A DNA stretch of 64,000 bases from Lytechinus pictus (taxonomy: Eukaryota; Echinodermata; Echinoidea; Temnopleuroida; Toxopneustidae), in the NCBI RefSeq assembly GCF_037042905.1, contig NC_087258.1, positions 8,472,501 through 8,536,500 on the forward strand, in the 5' to 3' direction. The translations under genes were made by a program, and so were the position numbers. Positions 20,106 through 34,500 of the stretch are shown here, in pieces; position 1 is the stretch's first letter, and each line of letters opens with the position of its first letter. A model generated the notes under the pieces. It saw nothing but the letters and a program-made list of their open reading frames with translations. It made no database searches and had not been told where the DNA came from.

Positions 20106-22383
20106 TGTTGATTTATAAGACAAAAGCTAAGAAGTGACATTTCTTCAAAGAAACAAATATAAATCATATTCGCGCGGCCGATTGGGGAAAAATAATGGTG
20201 AAAAAAAATTTGCCCCCCCCCCCCCCCCCCGAAAGCTGGATCCACCCCTTCATCCTATTTATTTCTCTCCTTCCGTCCATCTCTCCATTCTTCCAGGAGC
20301 CGCGGAATAGTTTTGAAAAATGTTTTTTCAAAACTTTTTTTTTGTATTTCTACCAATAAATTAATGAAAATAATGCGGTACAAAAATCAATGTCATTCTT
20401 CTTCCTGTTTTAAACTATATACGTGTACAAAAAACGCACCACCAGCTAAAAAAAAAAAAAAAAAACTTGGGGGTCACAACCCGAGCACCCCACTTCCCAG
20501 GGCCATATACAAGGATTCTAATTTATTAATTTTAACGAAAGCATGAGACATCATTTGTTGAAAAAAATTAAAGAGAGCTATTAATGACTGCATGTGGTCC
20601 TACCGGAACGCTAGATCTGCGCACAAAACTGCTTTCATATGACACGCAAAAGGGATAAATCTTAGTGGAAAAGTGGGATAAAGCAAACAGGATTTAGAAA
20701 CTGCCTTCGTTGGCGTTCAATAATATGGGTGGTATGATACAAATTCTGCTAGCTTATTCGTACTATTATTTCTGGCCATTGTACTTAGATCTATATTTTA
20801 ATGTGGAAACATTTAAAAAAAAATTTTATGATACAAATCGAGCGAGGCAAGTACAATGATATGGGGCAGAGTTCCAAGTCTTCATGCCCCAGACTGAATA
20901 TATTTTGACATCAACTTACTCCAAAAACAAGTGTTATGTTTTATTTTGTATTATTCATTTTTTAAGTATAAGGTAAAATTATAAGTCTCGGAGTGTCAGT
21001 TAATGCTGCAAAAGATGTATAAGGCCTACTCTTTTGCAGCACTATCCAGCTACCGCGGCGAGGACGCCCTCCGAGAAGGTAGCCATATCAAAACTCAAAA
21101 CAAAAAATTCCACTTAGATTACTGGTGGATCCAAGGGGCATAATTATCGAGAGCCAAATTTGTAATTTGTAACATAAACATGCCCTTTTTACCCAAGCAT
21201 GCCCCTTGAAAGTGAGGATATATATAGGCCCAATTTTTTTGCTTGTCAATTTTTAGGGACGAAATTTTGGATTTTTTGTAAAAACATTTTGTAATGCTTA
21301 TCAAATTTGCATCGGGAAAATGTGCCTCCATAGGCCCTGTCCCCCTTAATTTGAGGTGGGGACCATTGGCAACGGAAAGCAAAAATTTAGGGGGGGGGGA
21401 CCACCAAAATTTTGTGAAAAGCCCCCCCCCCCAAAAAAAAAAAAAAAAAAAAGTTTATCAACCCAAATTTTAGGGGAGACCACATGAAATTTTTAGGGGG
21501 GTCCACTGGAATTTAGGGGGCAGGCAGGAAAAAAAATGACAAGCAAAAAAACAAAAGGTTATCAAAAAAAAAAATTAGGGGGGGCGATTGTCCCCCCACC
21601 TCAAATTTAGGGGGGACACGACCCTCCCCCCCCCCCCCCCGCTGCCTATGGGGGTCGTTGTTGGTTTTTTTTTGGCTAATTTTTTTTTTCGGTCCCCCCC
21701 CCTTTTTTTGTCAAAAATGTTGGTGCCCCCCCTTAATTTTTTTTTTTGACTGCCGCCGCTAATAGTGCCCCCTCTCCTTTGGAAAATCCTGGACCCTCCC
21801 TTGCCTAGATATAGATGTTTAAAGAATTAATTATTTTGAAAGTCAGAGTGCCCCTGCCCCCCCCCCATGCTTTAGTTATCATGGCATAAAACTTATGTCA
21901 TATCTAATCCTTATATCAGCAAGAGGTCAGAGCATACAGTATCCGTCACCAAACGACTGCATTTGAGCCATTTATTTTCTCTTTTCTCTTCTTTCTATTT
22001 TTGGTTGTTATTTAATCATTGTTTATTTGGATAAGCTCGGATCCGAGACTAACTGGGACGGTGAACGCACTTTCGTTCGAGTTGTGTATTTGGGTAACAA
22101 TACGCCGAGGCGAGAAAGGACACGCCCACAATCCCTCGTTCAGTGCCGAGCTCTGAGAATACGTGTCGACGAAATTTCAAAATGAAATTTGTACACAAAT
22201 CTGTCACAATTCGGACCCACTTTAGCCTCAGATTAACAGATAATTAGATCTCTTTGGAACACTAAAAGTCATTCACTTGGGGTTTTTTAATATGCTGATT
22301 CAGGTGAGGTACTTTTCAATGCTTTTAAACATAGATTTAAAAAATTAGATTTTCGTTTTGGGATCCCTAATATATATATTTTT
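20106..22383. other. Gene-free region upstream of PUS3
   Basis: No gene recognised. Poly(C) and poly(A) runs are frequent (20213, 20450, 21420, 21625, 21700). The part 21340-21740 is listed separately. The last 500 bp (21900-22383) look more like unique sequence and may hold distal PUS3 promoter elements, but no specific site is visible. Confidence 0.4.
21340..21740. repeat. AAATTTTAGGGG repeats with G, C and A runs
   Basis: AAATTTAGGGG-like blocks occur about six times (near 21383, 21462, 21498, 21520, 21574 and 21603), each followed by ACC/ACCAC-like sequence. Runs of G on plus, plus C14 and A20 runs, are interspersed. The plus strand has several G4-G10 tracts. Confidence 0.6.
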
Positions 22384-22385
22384 TT

Positions 22386-22497
22386 AATCAATCGGCTGAT
22401 GAATATCGTGAATTGTAAAATACTTGCATTAGCCAATAGATATTTATTAGCTAATGCAAGTATTTTACAATTCACGATATTCATCAGCTGATTGATT
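22386..22497. repeat. 48-bp-arm hairpin upstream of PUS3
   Basis: Left arm 22386-22433 and right arm 22450-22497 are reverse complements with one mismatch, around a 16-nt loop. A T17 run follows. The right arm ends 86 nt before the PUS3 start codon. It may be a small palindromic transposon or lie in the promoter or leader. Confidence 0.95.
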
Positions 22498-22583
22498 TTT
22501 TTTTTTTTTTAATTGGCACTGCTCATGATATCGTCGCCGATCTTATACGCGTCTTGTAACTAGGCTACGAACAAAGAAGGAAA

Positions 22584-25500
22584 ATGGCGACAAGATCATC
22601 GGTGAGTATCTGCTCATCTTCTTACATAATTTTTTGTAATATTTCTAATATTTATCGTTTTTAAGTATTAAATGTACATAATGGGGGGATTTGAACTTGT
22701 TGTCCATGTACATAAGTGTGTGGCTAGCAAGTTAAACAAATCAAGACTTTCAAGTATTTTGGAGCAACATTGTTTTCTCCAAAAACTCTCCTTCGTGTGG
22801 CCCTATGCCTTGCCGTGTCAGGCGTCATGGGGAGTAAGCCTAGGTAGAGTAGATGACTTTTACTCCCCAGACGCCTCCAGGCTACGCGCGCCGCGGTACG
22901 GTATTTAGCTATAGAGTCTATAACTTTATTTTATTGAATTAAATCAATACAAATAAGACAAAACTTTGCAGTAAAGTAGATTCTTATTTCTATCATCTTG
23001 CCCAAAATTCAAGTTTTTGAGCGCTCTGGTACTGGTAGGCCTACAAAAATGATCCCCAAGCCAAGGCCCAACTCAAATGAAAAAGACAAGTTAGACTTTA
23101 ATAGAAGTTACAGCCAAGCCGCCAAGGCAGTCAATGTCAAATGGATTAAATTGCAGCTGTATGGCAATGAGTATTTTTGGTTACAAAAGGGATATTTTAA
23201 TGATTTTTTTAATTGTGTGTTATAATACAACTGCACACACATTTAAAAAAAATCATTATTTAAACTATCTATAGTCTGTGGGAAATTGGGTTTTACAGCG
23301 TTCACAGTTAGCCAGGAGGCTCTTAGAGAGTAAAAATCATTTACTAACGTATGCTTACTCTCCACAGAGCCAGGCCAGGGTTTCTATTGCATTCATCTAC
23401 ACGTACCGCCAAAAAACCTCAAACTTTCGCCCCAGAGATTTCTACTTTCCTTCTAAAAGATCTAGCCCTAAATCATGTACATGGGATACAACTTCATTTC
23501 CGACATTTCTACGATATTGATTTCATTTTTAAACAAGAATTTCATTTAAAAAATGAGAAAAATGTTATGAAAAGCCGAAGAAAACTTGCCACCGTGTTTA
23601 CTTCGCCATCTTGATTTCATTGTCTTTCGCTTGGCGACAGCACACAAACTGCGCTTTTCATAACATTTTTCTTGTTTTTTAATGAATTCTTGTTTAGAAA
23701 TGATATCAATATCGTAGAAATGTCGGAAATGAAGTTGTATCCCATGTACATGATTTAGGGCTAGATCTATACAATATTTCATTTTTTACAGATTTGACAA
23801 TAAGGACCAACTTGACTAAACCATACAGTATTAAACAATGCTTATTCCACATGTTCAGTGAGGAATTAATCACTGTTTCACTTGACAATGAGGGGAAAAT
23901 TAGAATATTTCATATCTCAAATTATAAAATACAAAAGAATTAGTGAGTTGATGACATCATTAGTCCCCTCATTTGCATACCAACCAGGATGTGCATATAA
24001 CTGTTTTGTGAAATTAAGCAAAACTTTAAAATGTCATAACTTTCTTATTTTACATCCGATTTTGATGAAATTTTCATTGTTCTGCTTGTTGGACTTTTCT
24101 CTTTTTATTTAAATCATCTTTTTGTTGGGATGGACTTGTCCTTTAATAGTTAATTGCAATTCACTTTTTGTGTTGACAATCTGCATTCCATTTTTTTTGT
24201 TCATGGAAAAGAATTTGGAATTGCAGGTTGATGGGTTGAATGTGCAAGATAGGCCTAAAGAGTAAGAAATTGACCAAAAAAAGTGCAAACTGTAATTTAA
24301 TTTGTATTGATTTAATTTGAAACTAGAGACCATAGTTGCCCCCGCGAGTCTTGACTGCTTTCATACATGTGGTTAATTATTCCTTCATTATTCAATAGTT
24401 GGGCATCTCATGGAAATCCCTTTCCCGATGGTTTATGACACCTTCAACCTTGTAAACATACGATGACTATTATTTAAACTAGATCTTAATGTCAATGATT
24501 ATCCAAATCTAACTTTTCTATGCGATTTTTTTTCTATATTTAGGTTTTTATTGAAATTAATCTTAAAAAATCACAATGTTTACAAAAGATTTACAAGATT
24601 AATCAAAATCGTGGAACAACCTAGAAATAAAAAGAGGTTAAATAAAAAAATGGATAAATCTTTCAGGGATGAGACTCGGAGATGGGAGAGAGACCAACTT
24701 TCAAGAAGGGGGGGAAAAAGAAACCACAACTAGACCACATGGGCATAAGAAAATAGGAGTAGGAGATGACAAGCAGCTGAGGGTCCTTTGCACAACTTTT
24801 TTGGGGGTAGTAAACCTTGTCTAAACATATAGGCCTAGACCTTTTGAAAAACATACACTGTACAGTGTATTTTTAACCAAGGCCTTTTATAACATTTTAA
24901 AAACTTTTCTGTTTGCTCGTTAGTTAACTGAATGAATAACTTCATTACACTTTCCTTCTGAATTGAAAAAAAAACAATAACCGAAAAACAATTCTTTCTT
25001 TTTTCAGGAGCTTGTTGAAACGTTGAAGAACAAGTTGAGTGCTGAAGAATGGAGAAAAGTCAGTGGTATCATCGAACAGTCTCAGGGTTCACCATCAAGT
25101 CCAGAAGTAGTGATTGATAATGAGAGAAAGAAAGTCAAGAAGAGAGGAAGAAGCTCAAAACCTCCAAGACCATTTGATTTTACAAAGTAAGTACGATGTT
25201 AAAAGGAAATCCAACATTGGTAATAAAATGTTTGGAAGGGAAACAGTTAGAGAAACAGAAAGGAGAAAGTCTGAAAGAATCAGAGAAGAATGAGAAATTA
25301 TGAATTCTTGACAAATTTAAAATTGGCAACTGTGGAATAGGCTGTTACAAGTTGCAAGGACAACTCTCTCATTTGTCATGTAGCTTATAATTTTATATTA
25401 TTGGATTACCAGGAATTTGTGGGAAGCCCCTCTCCCTTGGTGTCAAGATAAAATGTCTATTGTTACATAATCATAATTCATTATAATACTTGGCTTTCAT

Positions 25501-28500
25501 TTTTTATTTACCAATTAAGTCAAGTCTCTTAGCACTCTGCCACACTCTTAAATGGTAGAATGAGAAAGAAAGAAAATTTAAGAAAACAATTAGGCCTATA
25601 TTTTGGAACCTATCAAATTTTGAGATGTGGAACTAGCCGGTTAAGAAAAATACTATTTTCTGGTTCATAATGTTTTTGAACAATTGCGGACCTGTCCAAA
25701 GTATTTATGTAATCCAGCTAAATGCGCCACTGGTGAGAATTCAATCTGATCTGGTGGACATAAGGTATTATTCATTTTTTTTCCTCCAATAATTCATCAA
25801 AAACAAATTAATTATTTACCTTGGCTTGGATATTATTTATCTCTTTCCTCTTGCATCCCTCCTTAGATACAATACAAGGCATGTAGCTTTGAAGATTACC
25901 TATCTCGGATGGGATTATCATGGGTTTGTCGTGCAGGAGGATTCCGAAAATACAGTAGAGGTAGGTTGTAATAATGATTAATAATGATAACACCATTTCA
26001 GTTGTTTGCGTTTCAGTAGAATGTACAAGGTCCTTATTCATAGTGGACATACTGGCCCATTTGCTGAACCACGGTTGAACTTAAAGCATGGTCTAAATCT
26101 GGGATGAAATTATGGGAAGCTAAAACTGCCAAGAATTTTTTTTTACAGTAATGCTTCTTTTGTTTTACTGGGATCCTCCCTAGGTTCTGAAAAATTATTA
26201 TTGATTTGATTTACCAAATATTATGAATTAATCATTTATTTATAGAGATGATGTAGCATTTGCTACCCATATTTAAACAAAGTAGACACTGGGTGATTTC
26301 AAGTCCAGTGTTGGTGTTGGAATTTGGAATGCTTCCCCTAACTCCAAATTCTATTCTGAGTTCGTAAAACTGATCCAGGTCACATTATTGACATCTCAAA
26401 AACTAGTGAGTGACTTTTCAGGACCATCTTCATTTTATGTTTGGTGTTATACTCGTGTAAAAATTGACCTAACACCAACGCCAATAGGTCAACACTGAAC
26501 TTGAATTAACCCGCTGGTTTAAGTTTAACTGGAGTTCAGAATACAGGCAACTGGGTCCCCCCCTCCCCCCCCCCCCTCTCCAAAAAGCAACACAAATCTT
26601 TTCAGAAAAAAATACATTTGTAATCCATGATAAATTTGAACAAAAGTGTCATGACATTACTATGTAACCAACCTTTTTTTGCAGGCACAGTGTCTGTTGT
26701 GTAATATACCACATGTATGTTCATCTCCATTTCGTATGTAATTCATGTGTATTACACTGTTGTTCTTGCTTATTTTGTGCCAGAGTTGTTTCGTTGAATC
26801 TAAATCTGAATAGTCAGCAAAATGTTGCATGATTACACACCCATGCTAACTTGATGGAAAAATTTGCGCACTGCACGTGGAATGACTTATTGGAGCTGTA
26901 TTAGTTTTGATTTAAATGTATCCAGGGATTATTTACAATTGAGGAGGGGAAGTTTTTCCAGTCCCTTACAGTGATTACAAAGAAGGAATCCTGGAAACAA
27001 AAACCTGTCCTGTGGCGAAGTTGGTGGAATTTGTTGTTGTTTTCCCCGGTTGTAGATCATGTATTCCGTTGGACGTGCTCATTTTTTTTAATATTGACAA
27101 GTCCGTTATTCATCTGTTACAGCATGCAGAGTCCCTGATTCCTTCTTCTTGTCTGAATGGATTGTACTCACTTACATGTACCCCAGGAGGGTGATTGCGT
27201 TAGATAATCTAAAATTAAATTGAACTAGCCTTTATGATGTGCAAACCAAGAGATGCTGGTGCTCAGTGGATAAGTCTCTTTACTTTTAACCACAATGTCC
27301 AGGGTTTCAAATTTCACCACAGTGCGCACATCCTTTGGCAAGGCATTTATAATCTGCATTTGTCGCTCTCGACCCAGGTGTAGTAAATGGGAACCTAGTA
27401 GGGAGAAATTCCTTCATCATCATCATCATCATCTGTTATGGGAAGAAGATTGTGGCCTGTTTTCCCGGTCACTACATCTGTTTAAGGAAATGATCAGGAT
27501 AGCCATGCTATAGCTGGGGTAGTACTCTACAGCACTTAGAAACAGTGTACTATTAAACACTATATGAATATTGCATATTATCATCATAATTGAAAATCAA
27601 GCTGTTTTCGTTCAAGTAAGTTACTGATATTTATCATTATTCTCCCTGTAGAATCACCTGTTTGAAGCCCTGACCAAGACGAAGCTGGTTGAGAGTCGTC
27701 AGACATCTAACTACTCTCGCTGTGGTCGAACAGATAAAGGTGTCAGTGCCTTTGGCCAGGTCATTGCCATTGACCTTCGCACCAACTTACTCCAAGGGTT
27801 AGGGGTCATCCAGAGACCAGATGGTACTGCCCACGAAAGAACAGGTTTGTATTCATAATGTGAAGTGACCGGTTAAACCTCTAAATATTTAACGACTTGG
27901 CTTCATTAATAGCTGGAGTACAATATTAAACCTTAATGTAAGGTAGGTCTGAGTCATAACATTTTACCTATGATCAAAGAAGATATACTTCTCATGTTTA
28001 TGTATATATATTTTTTTTTTTCATAATTCAATCAAAAGTACAGGAGATCCAGCTCATGCGCACCATTATGTTCATAGTATGTTTGTCCATCAACAGCAAT
28101 GCCATTTTGCCCAATAACTTTCCTTATTTTTGCCACCTTTAGTCAGCTTGAATTTTGTTGATTAGGTGCCAGTTCACTTCTTCATGAATTGTTTTTGTTT
28201 AAGAAAGAGGGTCGTGTGTTCAAATCCCACCATAGCCTAGCATCCTTTGGCAAGGCGTCAATCCACAATTTGCCACTCTCTACCCAGGTGTTAAATGGGT
28301 ACCCGATATAATGCAAAAGCCTATGTAGTATGCCTAGCAATTGAGTCTTGGAACTCTTGTTGGAATGCTCCCCAGGGCATAGAGAAGGTGCATACAAGGA
28401 TCCGATGACCGAGATAATAATATATCTGTAAAGTCCTTAGAGACGTCATTCTGATGTGTTAAGCGCTATATAAATGTGGAATATTATTTTATTGTCATTA

Positions 28501-31500
28501 TTTTCTGAAGTTTGATTTAATATTGTTTCTTATGTTATATATTTTAAGGCTAATAACATGTTTTGGCAACTACCACAAGCCAGAGCTTTAAAGGGTAGCC
28601 TAACCATTTGTTTGATGCTTCATTTATTATATTATTTTATGTTTTATTTTATTGTATTTTATGGTTAAAAGGAATTGAGATTGAAGATGGTATTTTTCTC
28701 ATTCATCTGAGCAGGAAACACAACCGAAGAGCTCAATTACCTTTTGATGTTGAACCGTGTTCTACCAAATGAAATACGAGTCATTGCATGGACACCAGTC
28801 GAACCAGGCTTCAGTGCAAGGTAATGTGTTGAGATTGCAAGGCTGGATAGAGACAAACTTGCTTGTGGCCACCTGTGTTGAAGGATAACCTGTCTAGAAA
28901 GACCATGGCCCGTATTTTGAACTTGGGTTTTATTCAAAATCTGGACTAAAATTTTGGTTTAACTATGGATAGCCAATTGTGGCACAAATCTTTAAAAGTA
29001 TTTGCTCAATTTATCAGCTCATTGACACTCATATCATTCATAACTGTCTAGCAGGATTGTTTGTTTAACATAACAGGATGGGGGAACCGTAAATTTAAGA
29101 AACATACAATGCTAACAAGATATTAACATTTTCAGCTTTACATAATTTTAGGACAGAGTTAAACCATGGTCTCACATGAACTAGACTTCAGAGTACGGGC
29201 CCATTAGTTTGGTTCTCTTTTGCTTTTATTCCTCATTGAAGCATATATTGCATGAACCTGTCTATAATGACCACCTGCTCATAGATACAGTAGAACCTGA
29301 TAGCGTCCCACTGTATAGAAAGTCCACCTGCCTATGAAGACCACAAGCTTGGTCTCATTTGAATTAATTGTAGTCACAATGATGCATCTACTAGTATTAT
29401 ACACAGCTTTGTAATTCATAATAATAGTGATAATAATAATATAGGATTTGTATAGTGCACATATCCACCTTGCTAGGTGCTCTAGGCGCTCCTATATTAC
29501 CCCGGCTAAGCTAGTCTACCGATTCTGGTGTGCACAGCTTTTTGAGGAATTACTTCCTGCCAGTACCCATTTACCTCACCTGGGTCAAGTGCAGCACAGT
29601 GTGGATAAATTTCTTGCTGAAGAAAAACACGCCATGGCTAGGACTCGAAACCACGACCCTCTGTTTGAAAGGCGAGAGTCAGAACCACTAGACCACAACG
29701 CGCACAATTAAAGCTGCATATAGATGAGCAAGTAAAAAAGGAATGACTATTTTGTATCTAATTTAATTTTGTTTTCAACAAAGAGGGTGGTGATTACTTG
29801 GGCAGCACACAAATGGATCAAGTCTTAAAGGTCAAGTCCATCCAACATGATATTGATGTTAAGAAAGTGGAAAATATAATATGCACTAAACTGAAATTTG
29901 TTAAGTGTTGCTTTATACACTAAAAAATACAATATGCATATGAATAAGCTTTATATGACTTCACACACTCACCATCTGTAGTGTGTGCAGGTGTTTTATG
30001 CTATCAAATATTGAATATTTAAGGGTTTTTTGTTTTTCATTCTCAGATTTGACACCCTACACAGGACATACAAGTATTTCTTTCCTGCTGGAGATCTTGA
30101 TACAAGGGTACGCAGCAAAAGTCTTTTACTCTTAAACATAAATGCAAGCTTTGGTAACAATCTCAATAATTAGTTCAAACAGAATCCAACAAAGTGACCA
30201 CCCAACCACCCAAGTATTTCATGTATGAATAACTACTTTATGGCAAACGATTCTAGTATAATAGGGTGCAGTTTCTGGAAAACAAGCAAAATGTGCGTGG
30301 CATTCCTTCTGCCCAATAGGCCTTTTTCGAAACAATATATGTTAGATATCAAATCACAAATATATACTTATCTCACTTATCTGTGTTGGTGGTCTTCAGA
30401 GTGCTCACTGTAATAGATTTCATTATTTTACAAAGTAACATGAAGGAAAATCTTTCTAAATGATTTTAGAAAGATTGCATCCACGATACGTGACAATGGA
30501 AACGTTAGAATGAAATTTATGTTTGCAGTGACTACTTGACTTTATTAATTCAAAAGCCTGTCTTAATCTTTCTGCTAAAAGTTCAAGATTTTGAAAGACA
30601 TAGGTGTATCATCTGACATTCCAATTTACCAAAGCTTAAGCGAGTATTTTGTGATCCCCTTACAGAAATATATCTGTATTGGAATTATATAATTATGTAC
30701 AGTACATATACGCCTAATAGGGTTCTGTGAGCTATTTATGTAAAAGGTGTAACCCGATATATATTAACAGCAGCCCAGATTTCCTTCCCATCATGCATCA
30801 CAATTTCATTGGGACCTCTTTTCCTGTTGGATGTCAACCGCATATAGCATTTTATATATCAAAGGGCATTTTATCAAAGTTCCATCATGATACATGTAGT
30901 AGTATTTTTTTCCTTCTTTTTCTCTTATCTGGACAAACAGCTGATGAATGAGGCCTCACAAAAGCTTGTTGGAACCTTTGATTTCAGGAACTTCTGCAAG
31001 GTATGCTCCTCTTACATTGCCAAAAGGAAGCCTACAGAAAATCACATTTTCTGTAAATGAGGAACTGTATCTAAAAATAATAATAATATAGGGTATTAGT
31101 ATAGCATATGTATCCACCTTGTTAGTTGTTCAAGGCGCTTGTACATTACCCTGGCTACTAATTCTGGTGCTCACACCAGATTTTATAAAAATTTACCTAT
31201 TTACCTCACCTGGGTTGAGTGCAACACATTGTGGATCAAATTCTTGGTAAAGGAAATCACACCATGGCTGGGATTTGAACCCACAACCCTCTGTTTCAAA
31301 GTCCCGAGACTAATCCACTGGGCCACAACATATCTGTTACTCACACTGATGTCAGTGCATCAGTAGGTAGTGTGTCCGGCCACATCAGACCAAAAGACTT
31401 GATAAGATGTGAGTTGCTGCTACCTTTGTTGGCGTTCAGCAATGTAAGGGATAGAGCAATGTCGATCGGGTTCTGCTCAGTGGCTGACAGGCCCACGATC

Positions 31501-34500
31501 AATTGTGCAAAATTAATTTTCAGAGGATTTCTATTTCAAACAATTCATTATGGATTATTATTATTCTATTTTTCATGTTGACGTTGAATTTGCAGATGGA
31601 TGTCGGCAACGGGGTCGTGATGCATATCAGAACAATCCGATCTGCTGAGGTCAGAAAGTTAGATGACAGGTAAGGTGTTTTTTCTTTATCAACCAATGCA
31701 ATGTAATCATCTGAGCTTGGTAGCTCCCCAGGGAGTTGAAAAAGTGCTTACACTGCACAGAAGGGTCCCCTTATCTAACAGCAAGTTGTATTTGTACTAG
31801 TCTTGTGTTTAGCCCCACCTGTTGATCAAAGTCTCAATCAGGGTCTGTGGCTGCAGACTAGACCACATAGTGACAATGCTGGAGACATTGGTCCGAATTC
31901 ACAAAGGTGGTTTTTAAAACCATTGGTTGAACCCATGGTTTATGTTGATTTTCTGTATAAATTACGCTTATTTACCGCGTCTATCAAAAAATGTCCAATG
32001 TTGATGCGCGCTTTTCTCACAGTGTGCGAAATTGACCCCTGTTGCCGTGGTAATACACTCTGTTTTATTCATGAGTCCACTGTTTTGAAATAATGAGTCC
32101 ACTCTTCAAACAGTGGACTCATGAATAAAATAGCGTACTTCACCATGGCAACAGGCGTCAATTTCGCGCACTGACAAATGAGCGCGTCAGCATTGGACAT
32201 TTTTTATATATGCGGTAAATCAGCGTAATTTATACAGGAAATCTGCATAAACCATGGACTCAACCGTGGGTTTTCAAAACCACCTTTGTGAATTTGGGCC
32301 ATTATGTTCATGAATTTGAGTCAGCAGATATTAGCTGTCTGACACTTGAATTAGTAATAGGGTTATGAAGGAAATCATTCAAAAACTTGAAATAACGACC
32401 CATTGTTCTGACATGAGTTGTTATTTCATTTGTTTCATATATTTTTCTTAATATTGAACATGACTGCATGAATGAGAAGAATTTACATCAATTGAGTAAT
32501 AGGGGTATATAACAAGCAATGGAATGTGTAATTATCATTTAATGTTTAGGAGTGGTCTATTGTTCAACCCATTGGCTATTAAACCAGATGGTTTCTGTAC
32601 AAAGTCAATGAGAGTTGCAGAATTTTAACTGGTCAAGGTACCCACTTTATCCCCAGTATTGTTTGTTTATTATCAGTTCCAGTGGCTATCAGATGTACGA
32701 GTTTACTATCAGTGGTAAAGCCTTCCTGTATCATCAAGTTAGATGCATCACAGCTATCCTCTTCTTGATTGGGGAGCATAAAGAGAAACCTGAGGTGAGA
32801 ATGAACCCTGTTTGCTATTCACTATTAAAGTGGTTTTATATAACACCTTGGCCCAGTTGCATAAAAAGTTACCATTATTGTAACTTTGCTATCCAATGGT
32901 AACTTGCTTGGAATCCTTGATTTTGATTGACTGTTGATCAGCGTTACCATGGTAGTTACCATTTGGGGGCAAAATTACCATAATAGTAACTTTTATGCAA
33001 TGAGGCCCTGTCTGGTGTTTCATAATGCTGTTTGTAAGTTACGAGCGACTTTGCAAATGGCTGGTGATCCTTTCTTAGGAACTAAATCAACATCAATGGA
33101 AATTTTATGTGTATCAATACCACAAGAACAGATCACCAGTCGTATATAAAATTGCTTGTAACTTATGAAAAGCTTTATGAAACACCCACCAGTTTACTAT
33201 ACTTTGAAAGCATTCTGTTCATACCAACAGATATATCAAAGTTATTCTCTTCTAAATTGGAAAAAATAGAGGTGAGAATAACACCTGTTCAGTTTTTTAT
33301 TAAACTTGTTCACTATATTTCATTTAACATTCCTTTTTGACCAAGTCAGACTGCTATTGTATTTGTTTGTGTAAATTATTGTAAGACATCAAGAAAAACT
33401 GTAAGGTGAGAATATACTACTCATAAAACATCTTTACTGTTCACTGTAAGTGGTTTAGCACACCTGTTCACTTTAAGGCTCTGAGGGGTTTTTTATCATC
33501 ACGTCAAATTTAGGACTGCTATTCTCTTTAGATTGGACAACATGAAGATAAAACATGAGGCAATAATAATTGGTATATATGAGTTATACAAACTGGGTGA
33601 TGTTCCTCCTATAAAAAGCCTCTTAATTCACTATCTATTGTCCACGGCGGACGGCATTTGAATATTAATGAGTCAGAAAGAAGAGGATCGAGGGTATTTG
33701 AATTCCAGTTCATCGTGGCTTAGCCGTGAACCAGAATAGCCTGGTGGTTGAGTCGCTGCCCGGAAAGCAGTAAATGGCAGGTTCGAATCCCACTGGTTCC
33801 AATTTTTTCTGACTTATGATCTTATGATTTTCATAACAGATCGAGCATACTGATCTTATGATTTTCATTACAGATCGAGCATACTGATCTTATGATTTTC
33901 ATTACAGATCGAGCATACTGATCTTATGATTTTCATTACAGATCGATCATACTGATCTTAAACAAAATAGGAGTAATGCCGAAAATTTGTTAATAAATTA
34001 TAATTTCCTCCTATAAAAAAGCCTCTTAATTCACTATGGGTGATGTTCACTGTAAGTGGCTTAGCACACCTGTTCACTATAATCCTTTCAATCATTGACA
34101 GTAGACCTTTTTTTTAAATATATTGACTTACATTTTGACTTATGCAGATAATTGATCAACTACTGGATGTAGAGAATGAGCCGTGTAAACCCCAGTATCC
34201 TATGGCAATGGACTTTCCTCTTGTTCTTTATGATTGTGCCTATGAGGGAATCTCATGGATATATGATGAAGGTATCAAGCTTCTTGTAGTATACATAATC
34301 AAACCTGTCTTTAAAGGAAACCAAAACCCAAGAACAGAGCAATCTTATCGGAAAGAGTAAAATGAGAGGAATAATTAAAAAAAAGTTTCTTCAAAATCGG
34401 TTATGAAATAAGCAAGTTATTGACATTTAAAAAGTCTTGTTGTACGTTATATGGGGATCCTCAAATTGGCAAATGTGCTTCAAAATGGCTGATTTTGTGG

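Noticed and set aside
33735-33795. Possible functional tRNA (anticodon-like GGA)
   Set aside because: Box A and box B are good, but the T arm has two mismatches, position 33 is C, and the acceptor needs extra bases; it is a SINE-like head.
33818-33960. CRISPR-like array
   Set aside because: Units are contiguous with no variable spacers, in a eukaryotic intron.
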